Shown piece after piece: positions 37,194-45,492 of a stretch of DNA of 64,000 nt (position 1 is the first letter of the stretch; the number at the start of each line of letters is the position of its first letter). This DNA is from Amaricoccus solimangrovi (GTDB lineage: Bacteria > Pseudomonadota > Alphaproteobacteria > Rhodobacterales > Rhodobacteraceae). Below the pieces are notes generated by a model. That model did no database searches, was not told the DNA's origin, and saw only the letters and a list, made by a program, of their open reading frames with translations. Location of the stretch: positions 62,001 through 126,000 of the forward strand of contig NZ_VFRP01000004.1 in assembly GCF_006385685.1 (NCBI RefSeq), read 5' to 3'. Position numbers and translations under genes: made by a program.

Positions 37194-38603
37194 ATGCCTC
37201 TCGACGCGCGTTTCGCCGGACTGGCCGGTGTGCTTCCGGCGGGCGTGATGCTCGCGATGATCGGCTACGAATACACCGGCCACCCGGCCTGGACCGCGAT
37301 CGCGGGCGTGCTCTCGGTCGCCGCCATCGCCGTCTTCAGCCTCGACGCGCCGCCCTCCCGCTCGGCCTTCGTCGTCGTCGGCCTCGGCCTCGCGGGATGG
37401 GCGGTCGCGACCCGACCCGACTGGCGCGCCGGCCTCGGCACGGCGATCGAGCGCGGCGCCTTCATCATCGCGCTCTTCACCGCGCTGACCGCGATCCGGA
37501 CGGCGGCGATGAGCTCGCGCGAGATCGTCGCCTGCGGCCGCTTCCTCGCGCGCCAGCCTCCGGGCCGGCGCTACCTCGCGCTGACGCTCGGCGGGCACCT
37601 CTTCGGGCTCGTGCTCATGTACGGCTCCATCGCGCTCCTCGGCGGGCTCGCGGCCGAGAGCACCGCGGCCGAGCCGGATGCCGAGATCCGGCGCCACCGG
37701 CTGCGGCGGATGCTGCTCGCGGTGCACCGGGGCTTCGCGGCGACGCTCTGCTGGTCGCCGATCGCCTTCTCGATGGCGATCACCACGACCCTGGTGCCGG
37801 GCGCGAGCTGGAGCCGCGCCGTGCTTCCCTGCCTCGTCAGCGCCGCGCTGCTCCTGCTCGGGGGCTGGGCGCTCGACACGGTCTTCAAGCCGAGGCTGTC
37901 ACGCCCCGCGCCGCCGCCGGCGGCCGTCGAGCCCGGCGGCTGGGTCGAGAACCTGCGCCCGCTCATCCTGCTGCTCGTCACCGTGGTCGCGGGGGCGGCG
38001 CTTCTGCGCGCGCTGACCGGGGTCGAGATCGTCGGCGCGGTCATGTCGCTCGTGCCCGCCGTCGCGGTCGGCTGGATCTTCCTCCAGGGCTCGCCCTTCG
38101 GCCGGAGCCGGGGCGCGCATACCGCCTCGCGCGTGGCGGACTTCGTCACCGGAGAGCTGGCGGCCTTCCGGGGCCAGATCCTGCTCCTCTTCATGGCCGC
38201 CTTCATCGGCAGCCTCGGCGCCTTCGTCCTCGTGCCGCTGATGGCCGATCACGGCCCCGACCTGACCGCGCCGCCGCCCGCGCTGATCGCGCTCGCGCTG
38301 CTCTGGATCATCCCGCTGACGGGGCAGCTCGGCATGAACCCGATTCTCGCGGTCTCGCTGCTGATCCCGCTCGTGCCCGCGCCGGCGGCGCTCGGCCTCG
38401 ACCCGACCGTGCTCGTCGCCGCGATCACCGGCGGCTGGGCGCTGAGCGGCACGACCTCGCCCTTCACCGCCTCGGTGCTGCTCGTCGCCTCGATCGGCCG
38501 GGTGCGGCCGATCCGCGCGGGACTGGCCTGGAACGGCGCCTACATGCTCGTCATGGGCGCGGCGCTCTCGCTCTGGGTGCTGATCCTCGCCGCGCTGCTC
38601 TGA
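37194..38603 (+). CDS. Polytopic membrane protein, possible ion-transporter-superfamily permease
   Basis: The 469-residue product has about 12 hydrophobic segments and no recognisable soluble domain. Two internal stretches resemble the re-entrant hairpins of ion-transporter-superfamily permeases (DASS, CitMHS, TRAP-M): an early MLLAVHRGFAATLCWSPIAFSMAITTT, and a late GQLGMNPILAVSLLIPLVP with GGWALSGTTSPFTASVLLVAS. I cannot name the family. It follows dctM by 52 bp on the same strand, after a small GC hairpin. It converges on the cyanophycinase gene with a 2-bp gap. An amino-acid or dicarboxylate exporter is possible but unproven. Confidence 0.65.
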   Translation: MPLDARFAGLAGVLPAGVMLAMIGYEYTGHPAWTAIAGVLSVAAIAVFSLDAPPSRSAFVVVGLGLAGWAVATRPDWRAGLGTAIERGAFIIALFTALTAIRTAAMSSREIVACGRFLARQPPGRRYLALTLGGHLFGLVLMYGSIALLGGLAAESTAAEPDAEIRRHRLRRMLLAVHRGFAATLCWSPIAFSMAITTTLVPGASWSRAVLPCLVSAALLLLGGWALDTVFKPRLSRPAPPPAAVEPGGWVENLRPLILLLVTVVAGAALLRALTGVEIVGAVMSLVPAVAVGWIFLQGSPFGRSRGAHTASRVADFVTGELAAFRGQILLLFMAAFIGSLGAFVLVPLMADHGPDLTAPPPALIALALLWIIPLTGQLGMNPILAVSLLIPLVPAPAALGLDPTVLVAAITGGWALSGTTSPFTASVLLVASIGRVRPIRAGLAWNGAYMLVMGAALSLWVLILAALL

Positions 38604-38605
38604 TC

Positions 38606-40780
38606 TCAGGCGTCGTATTCGTCGCGCGGCGATTCGAGATCGAGCACGGCGCTGAGCGTGCCGCGCGAATGCAGACGCACCCGCGCCCCGCGCGCGCCGC
38701 GCGAATCGACGTCGCGCGCCAGATTCGCGGCCAGCCGTTCGAGCAGGGTCGGAGAGGCGGCGCAGGGGATCGCCCGGATCACCTCGCCGGTCGCGAGATC
38801 CGCGACATCGCCGGGGCCGACCACGGTCAGCCGGATGTCCTTCGCGACGAAACTGTCGCTCTGGAGCTCCAGCGCCGAGGCGGCGGTGTCGACGAGGACG
38901 AAACCATGCCGCCCCCGCGCCTCGAGCCGCGCGCCGTTCGCGGTGGCCACCACCGCGCTTTCCTCGCAGACGCCGATCCCGAAACGCTCGTTCTCCTCGG
39001 CGCAGGCGACGACGAGGCGGCCGAGCCGGCCCGAGGAGATGAGGTTCTGGTCGACGATTCCGGCGCCGAGAAAGCCGATCCCCTCCTGGATCACCAACCC
39101 GGGATGGCCGAGATCGGAGGTCACGCCGTAGCGCAGCGCCTCCTCCGAACTGCCGCCCGCGATCATCACCGAGGAAAGCGCCGCCGCCGCCCCGCTCGGC
39201 GCGATCAGCGCCGCGCCCCGCGCATGGGCGCGCGCGATGGCCCTCAGCACGCCGCTTTCCTCGCCCCGGTGCAGCATGGTCTCGACCAGCCGGATCTGGT
39301 TGCCGCCGCAAAGGAGCACCGCGTCGAGTTCCGCGATCCGGTTCAGCTGGTCGGGATCCGCGGACACATACTCGACCGTGTCGATCGTCACCCCGAGATC
39401 GATCCCGCGCAGCCCGGCCCGCTCCAGCGCGCGCAGATGGTCGGCCGCGGTCCGCGCCGGCTCGGCCGAGGCGGCGGCGATCACGCCGATCTCCCCGTTC
39501 CCGACCAGATCGCGCACCGCGCGCAGCAGGTCCCCGCCCCCCTCCCCGAGCGGCGAGGAACCGAGAAGGATGAGCGGCGCCCCCGGATTGACCGATTCCG
39601 CGCTCCAGCCGCGGCGGCCGGCGCGATCGGCGGCCCGCGCCTCGCTCAGATGCTCGCGGACCAGTTCCGCGCGGAAGTTCAGCGCCGTCATCCTGAGCCC
39701 GGTCTCGGGCGTCGCGATCAGGCCGCGCGAGAGCCGCGGCGGCTTTTCGAGCGTCACCGCCGCGTTGATCCCGGTCCTGACGTCGAGCGCCTCGCCCCGG
39801 TCCTCGGTGTAATGCGCCGGATCGCCGAGCACGAGCCGCGCCATCAGGTCGTAGAGCGCGTAGGCGCCGAAGACGTTGCGGCGCGAATTGGCCGGCGCGC
39901 GATAGGCGAGTTCGCGTTTGCGCACCCGCCGCTTCGCCGCGCCCGGATGGCCACGCAGCTTGCGCAGATCGATCCAGTCGCCGTCGTCGACATAGGAGAG
40001 CCGGAATTCCTGCACCGCCCGGCCTTCCGCGTCGGTCTTGCGCCGCCGCAGATCGACGAGCATCACGCCGTATTCGCCGCGGACCCGCGCGACATCGCCC
40101 TCGACGAGGAGCGCGGTGTTCTCGTCGATGCCGAAGCCCCAGCGCGCGCCCGCCGACTGCATCCCGACGATGAGCCGGCCGAGGCGGCCGCGCTTGATGA
40201 AATGCTGGTCGACCATGCCGAAGCCGAAGAAGCCGAGGCCGGTTCCCATCAGGAGCCCCGGCGCCTCCGGGTCGGAGGTGAGCCCGTGCACCACCGATTC
40301 GAGCGAGGTGCCGCCGAGGATCATCGGCCCCGACATCATCGCCGCGCCCGCGCTCGATCCCGCGACGAGCCCCCCGCGTCCATGCGCCGCGCGGATCGCC
40401 GCCAGCACCGGCGTCTCGGCCCCGTCGCGCAGGAGCGCGTCCACGATCTTCGCCTGATCGCCGCCGGTGAAATAGACGCTGCCGAAGGCGGCGATCTTCT
40501 CGATGATTCCCGGGTCGAAGGCGGCGCGCGCCGCGTTGCCCTCGTGCAGGTCGCAGACCTCGACCTCGAATCCGTGGCTCAGGAAGGCGTTCCGCGTCTC
40601 CGCGCCCACCTCCGCCGGCTCGCCGGAGGCGGTCGGAAAGACCAGGATCCGCCCGCCCGACAGGCGGTGCATCTCGCCGTAGACGGCGACATTGTCGTCC
40701 TCCAGCCGTCCGCCGATGACGGCGAGGCGCTTGCCGCCGGCGGCCGCGGCCCGCTCGGCCAGCACGGACCAAGGGGCCAT
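38606..40780 (-). CDS. Cyanophycinase with two tandem peptidase-S51-like domains
   Basis: Cyanophycinase hydrolyses cyanophycin to beta-Asp-Arg dipeptides. The first domain (about residues 18-300) has YFTGGDQAKIVDAL and the Ser-nucleophile motif GLVAGSSAGAAMMSGPMI (Ser143), then DENTALLVEGD. The second half (about 415-700) repeats the fold: LLCGGNQIRLVETML, ALIAPSGAAAALSSVMIAGG (near 528), and GLVIQEGIGFLGAGIVDQNLI paralleling GLLMGTGLGFFGFGMVDQHFI. Its nucleophile position has become Gly, so it looks catalytically dead. At 724 residues it is more than twice the usual ~270-residue bacterial enzyme. It lies 13 bp downstream of cphA, so the two share a transcript. Confidence 0.88.
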   Translation of the reverse strand: MAPWSVLAERAAAAGGKRLAVIGGRLEDDNVAVYGEMHRLSGGRILVFPTASGEPAEVGAETRNAFLSHGFEVEVCDLHEGNAARAAFDPGIIEKIAAFGSVYFTGGDQAKIVDALLRDGAETPVLAAIRAAHGRGGLVAGSSAGAAMMSGPMILGGTSLESVVHGLTSDPEAPGLLMGTGLGFFGFGMVDQHFIKRGRLGRLIVGMQSAGARWGFGIDENTALLVEGDVARVRGEYGVMLVDLRRRKTDAEGRAVQEFRLSYVDDGDWIDLRKLRGHPGAAKRRVRKRELAYRAPANSRRNVFGAYALYDLMARLVLGDPAHYTEDRGEALDVRTGINAAVTLEKPPRLSRGLIATPETGLRMTALNFRAELVREHLSEARAADRAGRRGWSAESVNPGAPLILLGSSPLGEGGGDLLRAVRDLVGNGEIGVIAAASAEPARTAADHLRALERAGLRGIDLGVTIDTVEYVSADPDQLNRIAELDAVLLCGGNQIRLVETMLHRGEESGVLRAIARAHARGAALIAPSGAAAALSSVMIAGGSSEEALRYGVTSDLGHPGLVIQEGIGFLGAGIVDQNLISSGRLGRLVVACAEENERFGIGVCEESAVVATANGARLEARGRHGFVLVDTAASALELQSDSFVAKDIRLTVVGPGDVADLATGEVIRAIPCAASPTLLERLAANLARDVDSRGARGARVRLHSRGTLSAVLDLESPRDEYDA

Positions 40781-40793
40781 GCGTTTTTTCCGA

Positions 40794-43538
40794 TCAGTCA
40801 AGGGGGGCGATACGCACACCGCGCTCGTCGCTCACGATGCGATACCCTTCCGGTACATCGAAACCGGAGGCGGCGACCAGAGTCTCCGGCGCCACCGGCT
40901 CGGGTTTTTCCACCGGGTTGAAGTAGATGATGCGCTTCCAGGACCGCGTGATCCCCTCGCAGAAGATGAGCACCAGATCCTGCGGCCGCGCCATGTGGAG
41001 GGCGGTGTCGATCGAGTCCTCTTCCCGCGGCACGACCTCGATCCGCTCCGGATCGACGCCCTGCTCGATCAGGCGGGCCTTGATCATTTCCGGCACCTCA
41101 TCGGCCGTCCGGCCCCGCGGATCGTCGTCGGAATGGCAGATGTAGTGATCGAAATGGCCTGCGATCTTGTCGGCGATCGCGCGCACGTCCTCGTCGCGCC
41201 GGTCGCCCGGGCAGGTCGCGCAGATGATGCGCTTGCCGAGCGGCTGGAGCCGTTCCACCAGATCCACCATCGCGCCCACCGCCGCCTCGTTGTGGCCGTA
41301 GTCGAGGATCACGCGGAAGCCGTGCTCGTCATAGACGTTCATCCGGCCCGGGCTCTGGTAGAAGGTGTTGTCGAAGGTCCTGAGCCCGTTGCGGATCTGG
41401 TCCAGCGTCAGCCCCAGCGCATGCGCCATGGCGGCGGCGAACATCGCGTTCTCGACGTTGTGCAGCGCCTTGCCCTCGAGCGTCGCCGGGATGAGATGCG
41501 TCCAGATCAGCGGAACCTGCGCGCCATTCAGGTAGATCACGATCTGATCGCCGTTCAGCCCCTGCTCCAGTACGACGGCGGGCTGGCCGAGCCGGATATG
41601 CTCGCGCACGAGCGGGTGATCCGGGCGGCGCGTGACGTAGCAGATCTCGCGCGCCTCGGTGAAGGCGGCCATCTTCAGCGTCTGCTCGTCGTCGGCGTTC
41701 AGCACCGCGCAGTCCTTGGCGACCTCGACGACCAGCCGCTTGACCGTGGCCAGTTCCTCGAGCGTGTCGACCCCGCCGAGCCCGAGATGGTCCGAGGTCA
41801 CGTTCAGCACCGCGCCGACGTCGCAGTAGCGGTAGCCGAGCCCCGCGCGCACGATCCCGCCCCGCGCCGTCTCGAGCACAGCCATGTCGACCGACGGGTC
41901 GCGCAGGACCATCGAGGCCGCGACCGGCCCGGTCATGTCGCCGCGCACCGTGACGTTGCCGTCGATATAGACCGCGTCGGTTGAGGTCTGGCCGACGACA
42001 TGCCCGGCCATCTTCAGCACATGGGCGAGCATGCGCGCCGTCGTCGTCTTGCCGTTGGTGCCGGTCAGCGCCGCGATCGGGATCCGGCTCGGCGTGCCGG
42101 CCGGGAACAGCATCTCCATCACCTTGCCGCCGACGTCGCGGCTCTTGCCCTCGGAAGGCGCGATATGCATCCGCATGCCGGGCCCCGCGTTGATCTCGCA
42201 GATCGCGCCGCCGGTCTCGCGGAAGCTCCGGGTGATGTCGGAGGTGAGGAAATCGACGCCGCCGATATCGAGGCCCACGCCCCGGATCGCGCGTTCCGCC
42301 ATCAGCTTGTTGTCGGGATGGATCACGTCGGTCACGTCGATCGCGGTGCCGCCGGTCGAGATGTTCGCGGTCTTGCGAAGATAGACCACCTCTCCGTCCG
42401 CTGGCACCGTCTCGTGCGTGTAGCCCTTTTCCCGCAGCAGCGCGTCGGCGGCCTCGTCGAGTTCGAGGCGCGTCAGCATGTTCTCGTGCCCGACGCCCCG
42501 GCGCGGATCCTGGTTCACCACGTCGACCAGCGCGGCGATCGTGCTCTTCCCGTCGCCGACGACATGGCCCGGCATCCGGCGCGCGGCGGCGACGAGCTCG
42601 CCGTTCACCACGAAGAGCCGGTGGTCGTCTCCGAGGATCATGCTCTCGACCACGACGCCGCCCGAGCCTTCCTCCGCCGCCCGCTCGTAGGCGGCGGCGA
42701 CCTCCTCGTCGGCTGTGAGATTGACCGCGACGCCGCGGCCGTGATTGCCGTCGACCGGCTTCACCACCACCGGGTAGCCGATGTCCTTCGCCGCGTCGAT
42801 CGCGTCCTCGGCGTCGCGCACGAAGACCTGGCGCGGAACCGGCAGGCCGAGATCGTGGAGGAGCTTCGTGCAGAGTTCCTTGTCGGAGGCGATCTCGACG
42901 GCGATATGCGAGGTCTGGCTCGACAGCGCCGCCTCGATCCGCTTCGCGTATTTTCCCTGGCCGACCTGGATCATGCTGGCCTCGTTGAGCCGCGTCCAGG
43001 GAATGTCGCGCGCCTCCGCCGCGTGAACCAGCGCGAGCGCGGAAGGACCAAGCGCGCGGCGGCCGGCGAAGGAGTCGAAATCCTCGATCTCCTCGGCGAT
43101 GGCAGCGGCGTCCGCGCCCTCCTCCGGAGCGATCAGGTCGAGGATGATCTCCCGCGCGACCTCGCCGGCCTCGAGCCCGACCTCGCGCGATTCGTAGCCG
43201 TAGAGCACCTCGACGCAATCGGCCTCGGCCGAGGGCCGGGTGAAGGCCCCGTCGGAGGGGGCGCCGGCCCGGATCTGGAGCGCGAGCGCCACATGGGCGA
43301 GCAACTCGCCGAGGTGGCAGTCCGGCGCCTCGCGCAGCCTCGGCAGCAGGGGCGCGCCGGTCTCGGTCAGCGCATGCGAGAGCGTCGGCAATTCGCGCAG
43401 CAGCGGCGGCAGGAGAGCCTCGGCGTAATCCCGCACCGGTATCCCGGCGCGCCGATGCAGATCGAGCGTGAGCCGGATCATCGGCTGCCGGGAATAGACG
43501 TTCGGGCCGACGTAGACCGAGGACGAGACGATTTCCAT
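40794..43538 (-). CDS. cphA: Cyanophycin synthetase
   Basis: CphA makes multi-L-arginyl-poly-L-aspartate without a template, using ATP. The 914-residue protein shows all three modules. These are the N-domain (VYVGPNVYSRQPMIRLTLDL), an ATP-grasp domain adding Asp (YPVVVKPVDGNHGRGVAVNL through CEINAGPGMRMH), and a Mur-ligase-like domain adding Arg with P-loop TGTNGKTTTARM near residue 492, LETARGGIVRAGLGY and NVTSDHLGLGG. The ATG has AGGAG at 5 bases. Orientation and spacing give a cphA-cyanophycinase operon. No second synthetase (cphA2) is present. Confidence 0.97.
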   Translation of the reverse strand: MEIVSSSVYVGPNVYSRQPMIRLTLDLHRRAGIPVRDYAEALLPPLLRELPTLSHALTETGAPLLPRLREAPDCHLGELLAHVALALQIRAGAPSDGAFTRPSAEADCVEVLYGYESREVGLEAGEVAREIILDLIAPEEGADAAAIAEEIEDFDSFAGRRALGPSALALVHAAEARDIPWTRLNEASMIQVGQGKYAKRIEAALSSQTSHIAVEIASDKELCTKLLHDLGLPVPRQVFVRDAEDAIDAAKDIGYPVVVKPVDGNHGRGVAVNLTADEEVAAAYERAAEEGSGGVVVESMILGDDHRLFVVNGELVAAARRMPGHVVGDGKSTIAALVDVVNQDPRRGVGHENMLTRLELDEAADALLREKGYTHETVPADGEVVYLRKTANISTGGTAIDVTDVIHPDNKLMAERAIRGVGLDIGGVDFLTSDITRSFRETGGAICEINAGPGMRMHIAPSEGKSRDVGGKVMEMLFPAGTPSRIPIAALTGTNGKTTTARMLAHVLKMAGHVVGQTSTDAVYIDGNVTVRGDMTGPVAASMVLRDPSVDMAVLETARGGIVRAGLGYRYCDVGAVLNVTSDHLGLGGVDTLEELATVKRLVVEVAKDCAVLNADDEQTLKMAAFTEAREICYVTRRPDHPLVREHIRLGQPAVVLEQGLNGDQIVIYLNGAQVPLIWTHLIPATLEGKALHNVENAMFAAAMAHALGLTLDQIRNGLRTFDNTFYQSPGRMNVYDEHGFRVILDYGHNEAAVGAMVDLVERLQPLGKRIICATCPGDRRDEDVRAIADKIAGHFDHYICHSDDDPRGRTADEVPEMIKARLIEQGVDPERIEVVPREEDSIDTALHMARPQDLVLIFCEGITRSWKRIIYFNPVEKPEPVAPETLVAASGFDVPEGYRIVSDERGVRIAPLD

Positions 43539-43633
43539 GACCGCTCCTGTTAACCGGACACTCTCAGTGGTAATCCGGGGCGCGGCTCCCGAAAAGCACC
43601 AATCGAGGGGCGCGAGAGCCGGAGGGAAACGCG

Positions 43634-44794
43634 ATGACGGGCGAGGCGACGAGCGAGCCGGGGCGAGGGGGACGGCGCGAGGTGATCGCGCTGCCTCCGG
43701 TCGCACCCGGAACGAGACGGGAGCTGACGGTGCTCCGGTTCGGGACGCCGGGCGCGCGGCCGAAGGCCTATCTGCAGGCGGGTCTGCACGCGGACGAACT
43801 GCCCGGGATGCTGATCCTCTCGATCCTCGCCGACCTCCTGGCCGGCGCGGAGGCGCGCGGCGAGATCCGGGGCGAGATCGTGCTCGTGCCGGTCGCGAAT
43901 CCGATCGGCCTCGCGCAGCACCGCGCGGGCTTCCTGCTCGGCCGCTACGACAACAGTTCGACCGGCAACTACAACCGCGACTACCTCGACCTCGCCCGGA
44001 TGATCGAGCCCCGCCTCGCCGGTCGCCTCGGGGCCGACGCGGCGGCGAATGTCGCGATCATCCGCGCCGCGATGGCCGAGGCGCTGGCCGGGGAGGAGCC
44101 GCTGACCGAGGTCGCGGCGCTCCGCCACGCGCTGCTCACCCTGTCGCACGACGCGGATTTCATGCTCGACCTGCACGCGGACAACGCGGCGGAGGTGCAT
44201 CTCTACACCGGCACGCCGCTCTGGCCCGACGCCGCCGATCTCGCGGCCGGGATCGGCGCGCGCGCCGTGCTGCTCGCCGAGCTTTCCGGCGGCAACCCGT
44301 TCGACGAGGCGGTTGGCGGCCCCTGGTGGAGCCTCGCCCGCGCCTATCCCGACGCGGCGATCCCGCCCGCCTGCCTGTCCGCGACGCTCGAGATGCGCTC
44401 GAACGACGCGGTGGACGGCGACCTTGCCCAAGGCGACGCGCTGGCGCTCCTGGACTTCCTGAGGCGCCGGGGACTGGTTTCGGGCGCGGCCGCCGAGTTG
44501 CCCCGGTCGCTCTGCGACGCCACCCCGCTCGAGGCGATGCAGCAGGTGACCGCCACGGCCGCGGGCATCGTGGTCTACAAGGCCGCGCTCGGCGCCATGG
44601 TGGCGGACGGCGACCTGATCGCCGAGATCGTCGACCCGCTCGGCCTGACCCCGCCCGCGGAGATCCGCGCGCGCACCGCCGGCGTCCTCTTCGCGCGGCA
44701 TTCGCAGCCCTATGCCTGGAGCGGCAAGATCATCGCCAAGATCGCCGGCGCCGAGCCGCTGCCCGAGCGGACGGGAAAGCTCCTGCCCGGCTGA
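43634..44794 (+). CDS. Succinylglutamate desuccinylase/aspartoacylase-family zinc hydrolase
   Basis: This is an M14-like metallohydrolase of 386 residues. The zinc ligands are His52 and Glu55 (GLHADELPGM) and His181 (DLHAD). The probable catalytic Glu253 is in LSATLEMRSND. The C-terminal region (TATAAGIVVYKAALGAMVADGDLIAEIVDPLG) is the small beta domain common to the aspartoacylase/AstE/DoeB group. It is divergent from cphA with a 95-bp gap and faces the Lrp-arginase-rocD genes. Aspartoacylases cleave N-acyl-Asp, so a role in splitting the beta-Asp-Arg dipeptide is attractive but inferred. N-acetyl-diamino-acid deacylation is the main alternative. Confidence 0.85.
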   Translation: MTGEATSEPGRGGRREVIALPPVAPGTRRELTVLRFGTPGARPKAYLQAGLHADELPGMLILSILADLLAGAEARGEIRGEIVLVPVANPIGLAQHRAGFLLGRYDNSSTGNYNRDYLDLARMIEPRLAGRLGADAAANVAIIRAAMAEALAGEEPLTEVAALRHALLTLSHDADFMLDLHADNAAEVHLYTGTPLWPDAADLAAGIGARAVLLAELSGGNPFDEAVGGPWWSLARAYPDAAIPPACLSATLEMRSNDAVDGDLAQGDALALLDFLRRRGLVSGAAAELPRSLCDATPLEAMQQVTATAAGIVVYKAALGAMVADGDLIAEIVDPLGLTPPAEIRARTAGVLFARHSQPYAWSGKIIAKIAGAEPLPERTGKLLPG

Positions 44795-44847
44795 CGGGGG
44801 CGCGACACGGGGCGGCGGATCGGAATCTGACGTGCGAGGCGGGAAGG

Positions 44848-44922
44848 GGCGGACAAATGTCCGCCCTACGGCGGGATGGCGGACAAATGTCCGCCCTACG
44901 GTGGGGCGGACCTCGGTCCGCC
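44848..44922. repeat. Cluster of three REP-like palindromes (copies 8-10)
   Basis: Copies 8 (44848-44869) and 9 (44878-44899) are reverse, with arms GGCGGACA / TGTCCGCC around AA and ending CTAC. Copy 10 (44901-44922) is forward, with head GTGG instead of GTAG and arms GGCGGACC / GGTCCGCC around TC. Copies 9 and 10 face each other. The cluster lies between the convergent aspartoacylase-like and Lrp genes. Confidence 0.85.
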
Positions 44923-44928
44923 GGCCCT

Positions 44929-45357
44929 CTACCCCAATTCCGCGAGCAATATGCTCGTCTCCGAATTCGCCACCGCCGGCATCGCACGGATCGCGGTCAG
45001 CGCCGCGTCGAGCGCGGCGAGATCGGGCGTGACCAGTTCCGCGATCATGTCCCAGCGGCCGTTGGTCGAATGCACCCGGCCCACCTCGGGCATCCGCCGC
45101 AGTTGCGCCACCACGCGCCGCGCCTCGGCGGCGCGCAGTTCGATCGCCATGATGGCGCGCACACCCCCGCCACCTTCGTCGCCGCGCACCCGCGCGGTGA
45201 AGCCGAGGAGCACGCCCCGGCGCAGCAGCCGGTCGATCCGGTTCTGCGCCGTGCCCCGCGAGACGCCGAGATGGCGCGCCAGCGTCGCCGTCGGCATCCG
45301 CCCGTCCGCCCGCAGCAGCCCGATCAGCCGTGCATCGAGGTCATCCAGCCCGCTCAT
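44929..45357 (-). CDS. Lrp/AsnC-family transcriptional regulator
   Basis: This is a 142-residue feast/famine regulator. The N-terminal winged helix-turn-helix is DDLDARLIGLLRADGRMPTATLARHLGVSRGTAQNRIDRLLRRGVLLGF. The C-terminal RAM ligand-binding domain runs from GVRAIMAIELRAAEARRVVAQLR to the end. It is divergent from arginase across 135 bp containing a repeated ATCTGACGAT element. In agrobacteria an Lrp-type gene of this kind (arcR) sits beside arginase genes and responds to arginine, so the same job is likely here. The start MSGLDD was chosen by homology because the ribosome site is weak. Confidence 0.92.
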   Translation of the reverse strand: MSGLDDLDARLIGLLRADGRMPTATLARHLGVSRGTAQNRIDRLLRRGVLLGFTARVRGDEGGGGVRAIMAIELRAAEARRVVAQLRRMPEVGRVHSTNGRWDMIAELVTPDLAALDAALTAIRAMPAVANSETSILLAELG

Positions 45358-45398
45358 CTGACGATCCGCGCATGAAATCTGACGATACGTCAGCAGAT
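45356..45398. promoter_or_regulatory. Candidate Lrp operator between regulator and arginase
   Basis: The 10-mer ATCTGACGAT occurs at 45356-45365 and again at 45377-45386, exactly 21 bp apart, or two helical turns. The second copy continues into ACGTCAGCAGAT, making an imperfect inverted repeat (ATCTGACG / CGTCAG-C-AGAT). The first copy overlaps the start codon of the Lrp gene. Phased, partly symmetric sites are typical of Lrp-family binding and would allow autoregulation and arginase control. Confidence 0.55.
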
Positions 45399-45492
45399 AG
45401 GACGGAATGCTCCACTTTGCCAGCTTTTCGCTAGCGCGCGGCCGCCATAGAAAAAGGCAGACCTCCGCCCGTGCACAAAAAGGGAGCGCGCA

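Noticed and set aside
37899-40772. 957-codon minus frame overlapping cyanophycinase
   Set aside because: It is low complexity and in a different frame from the clear S51 domains, so it is treated as a shadow.
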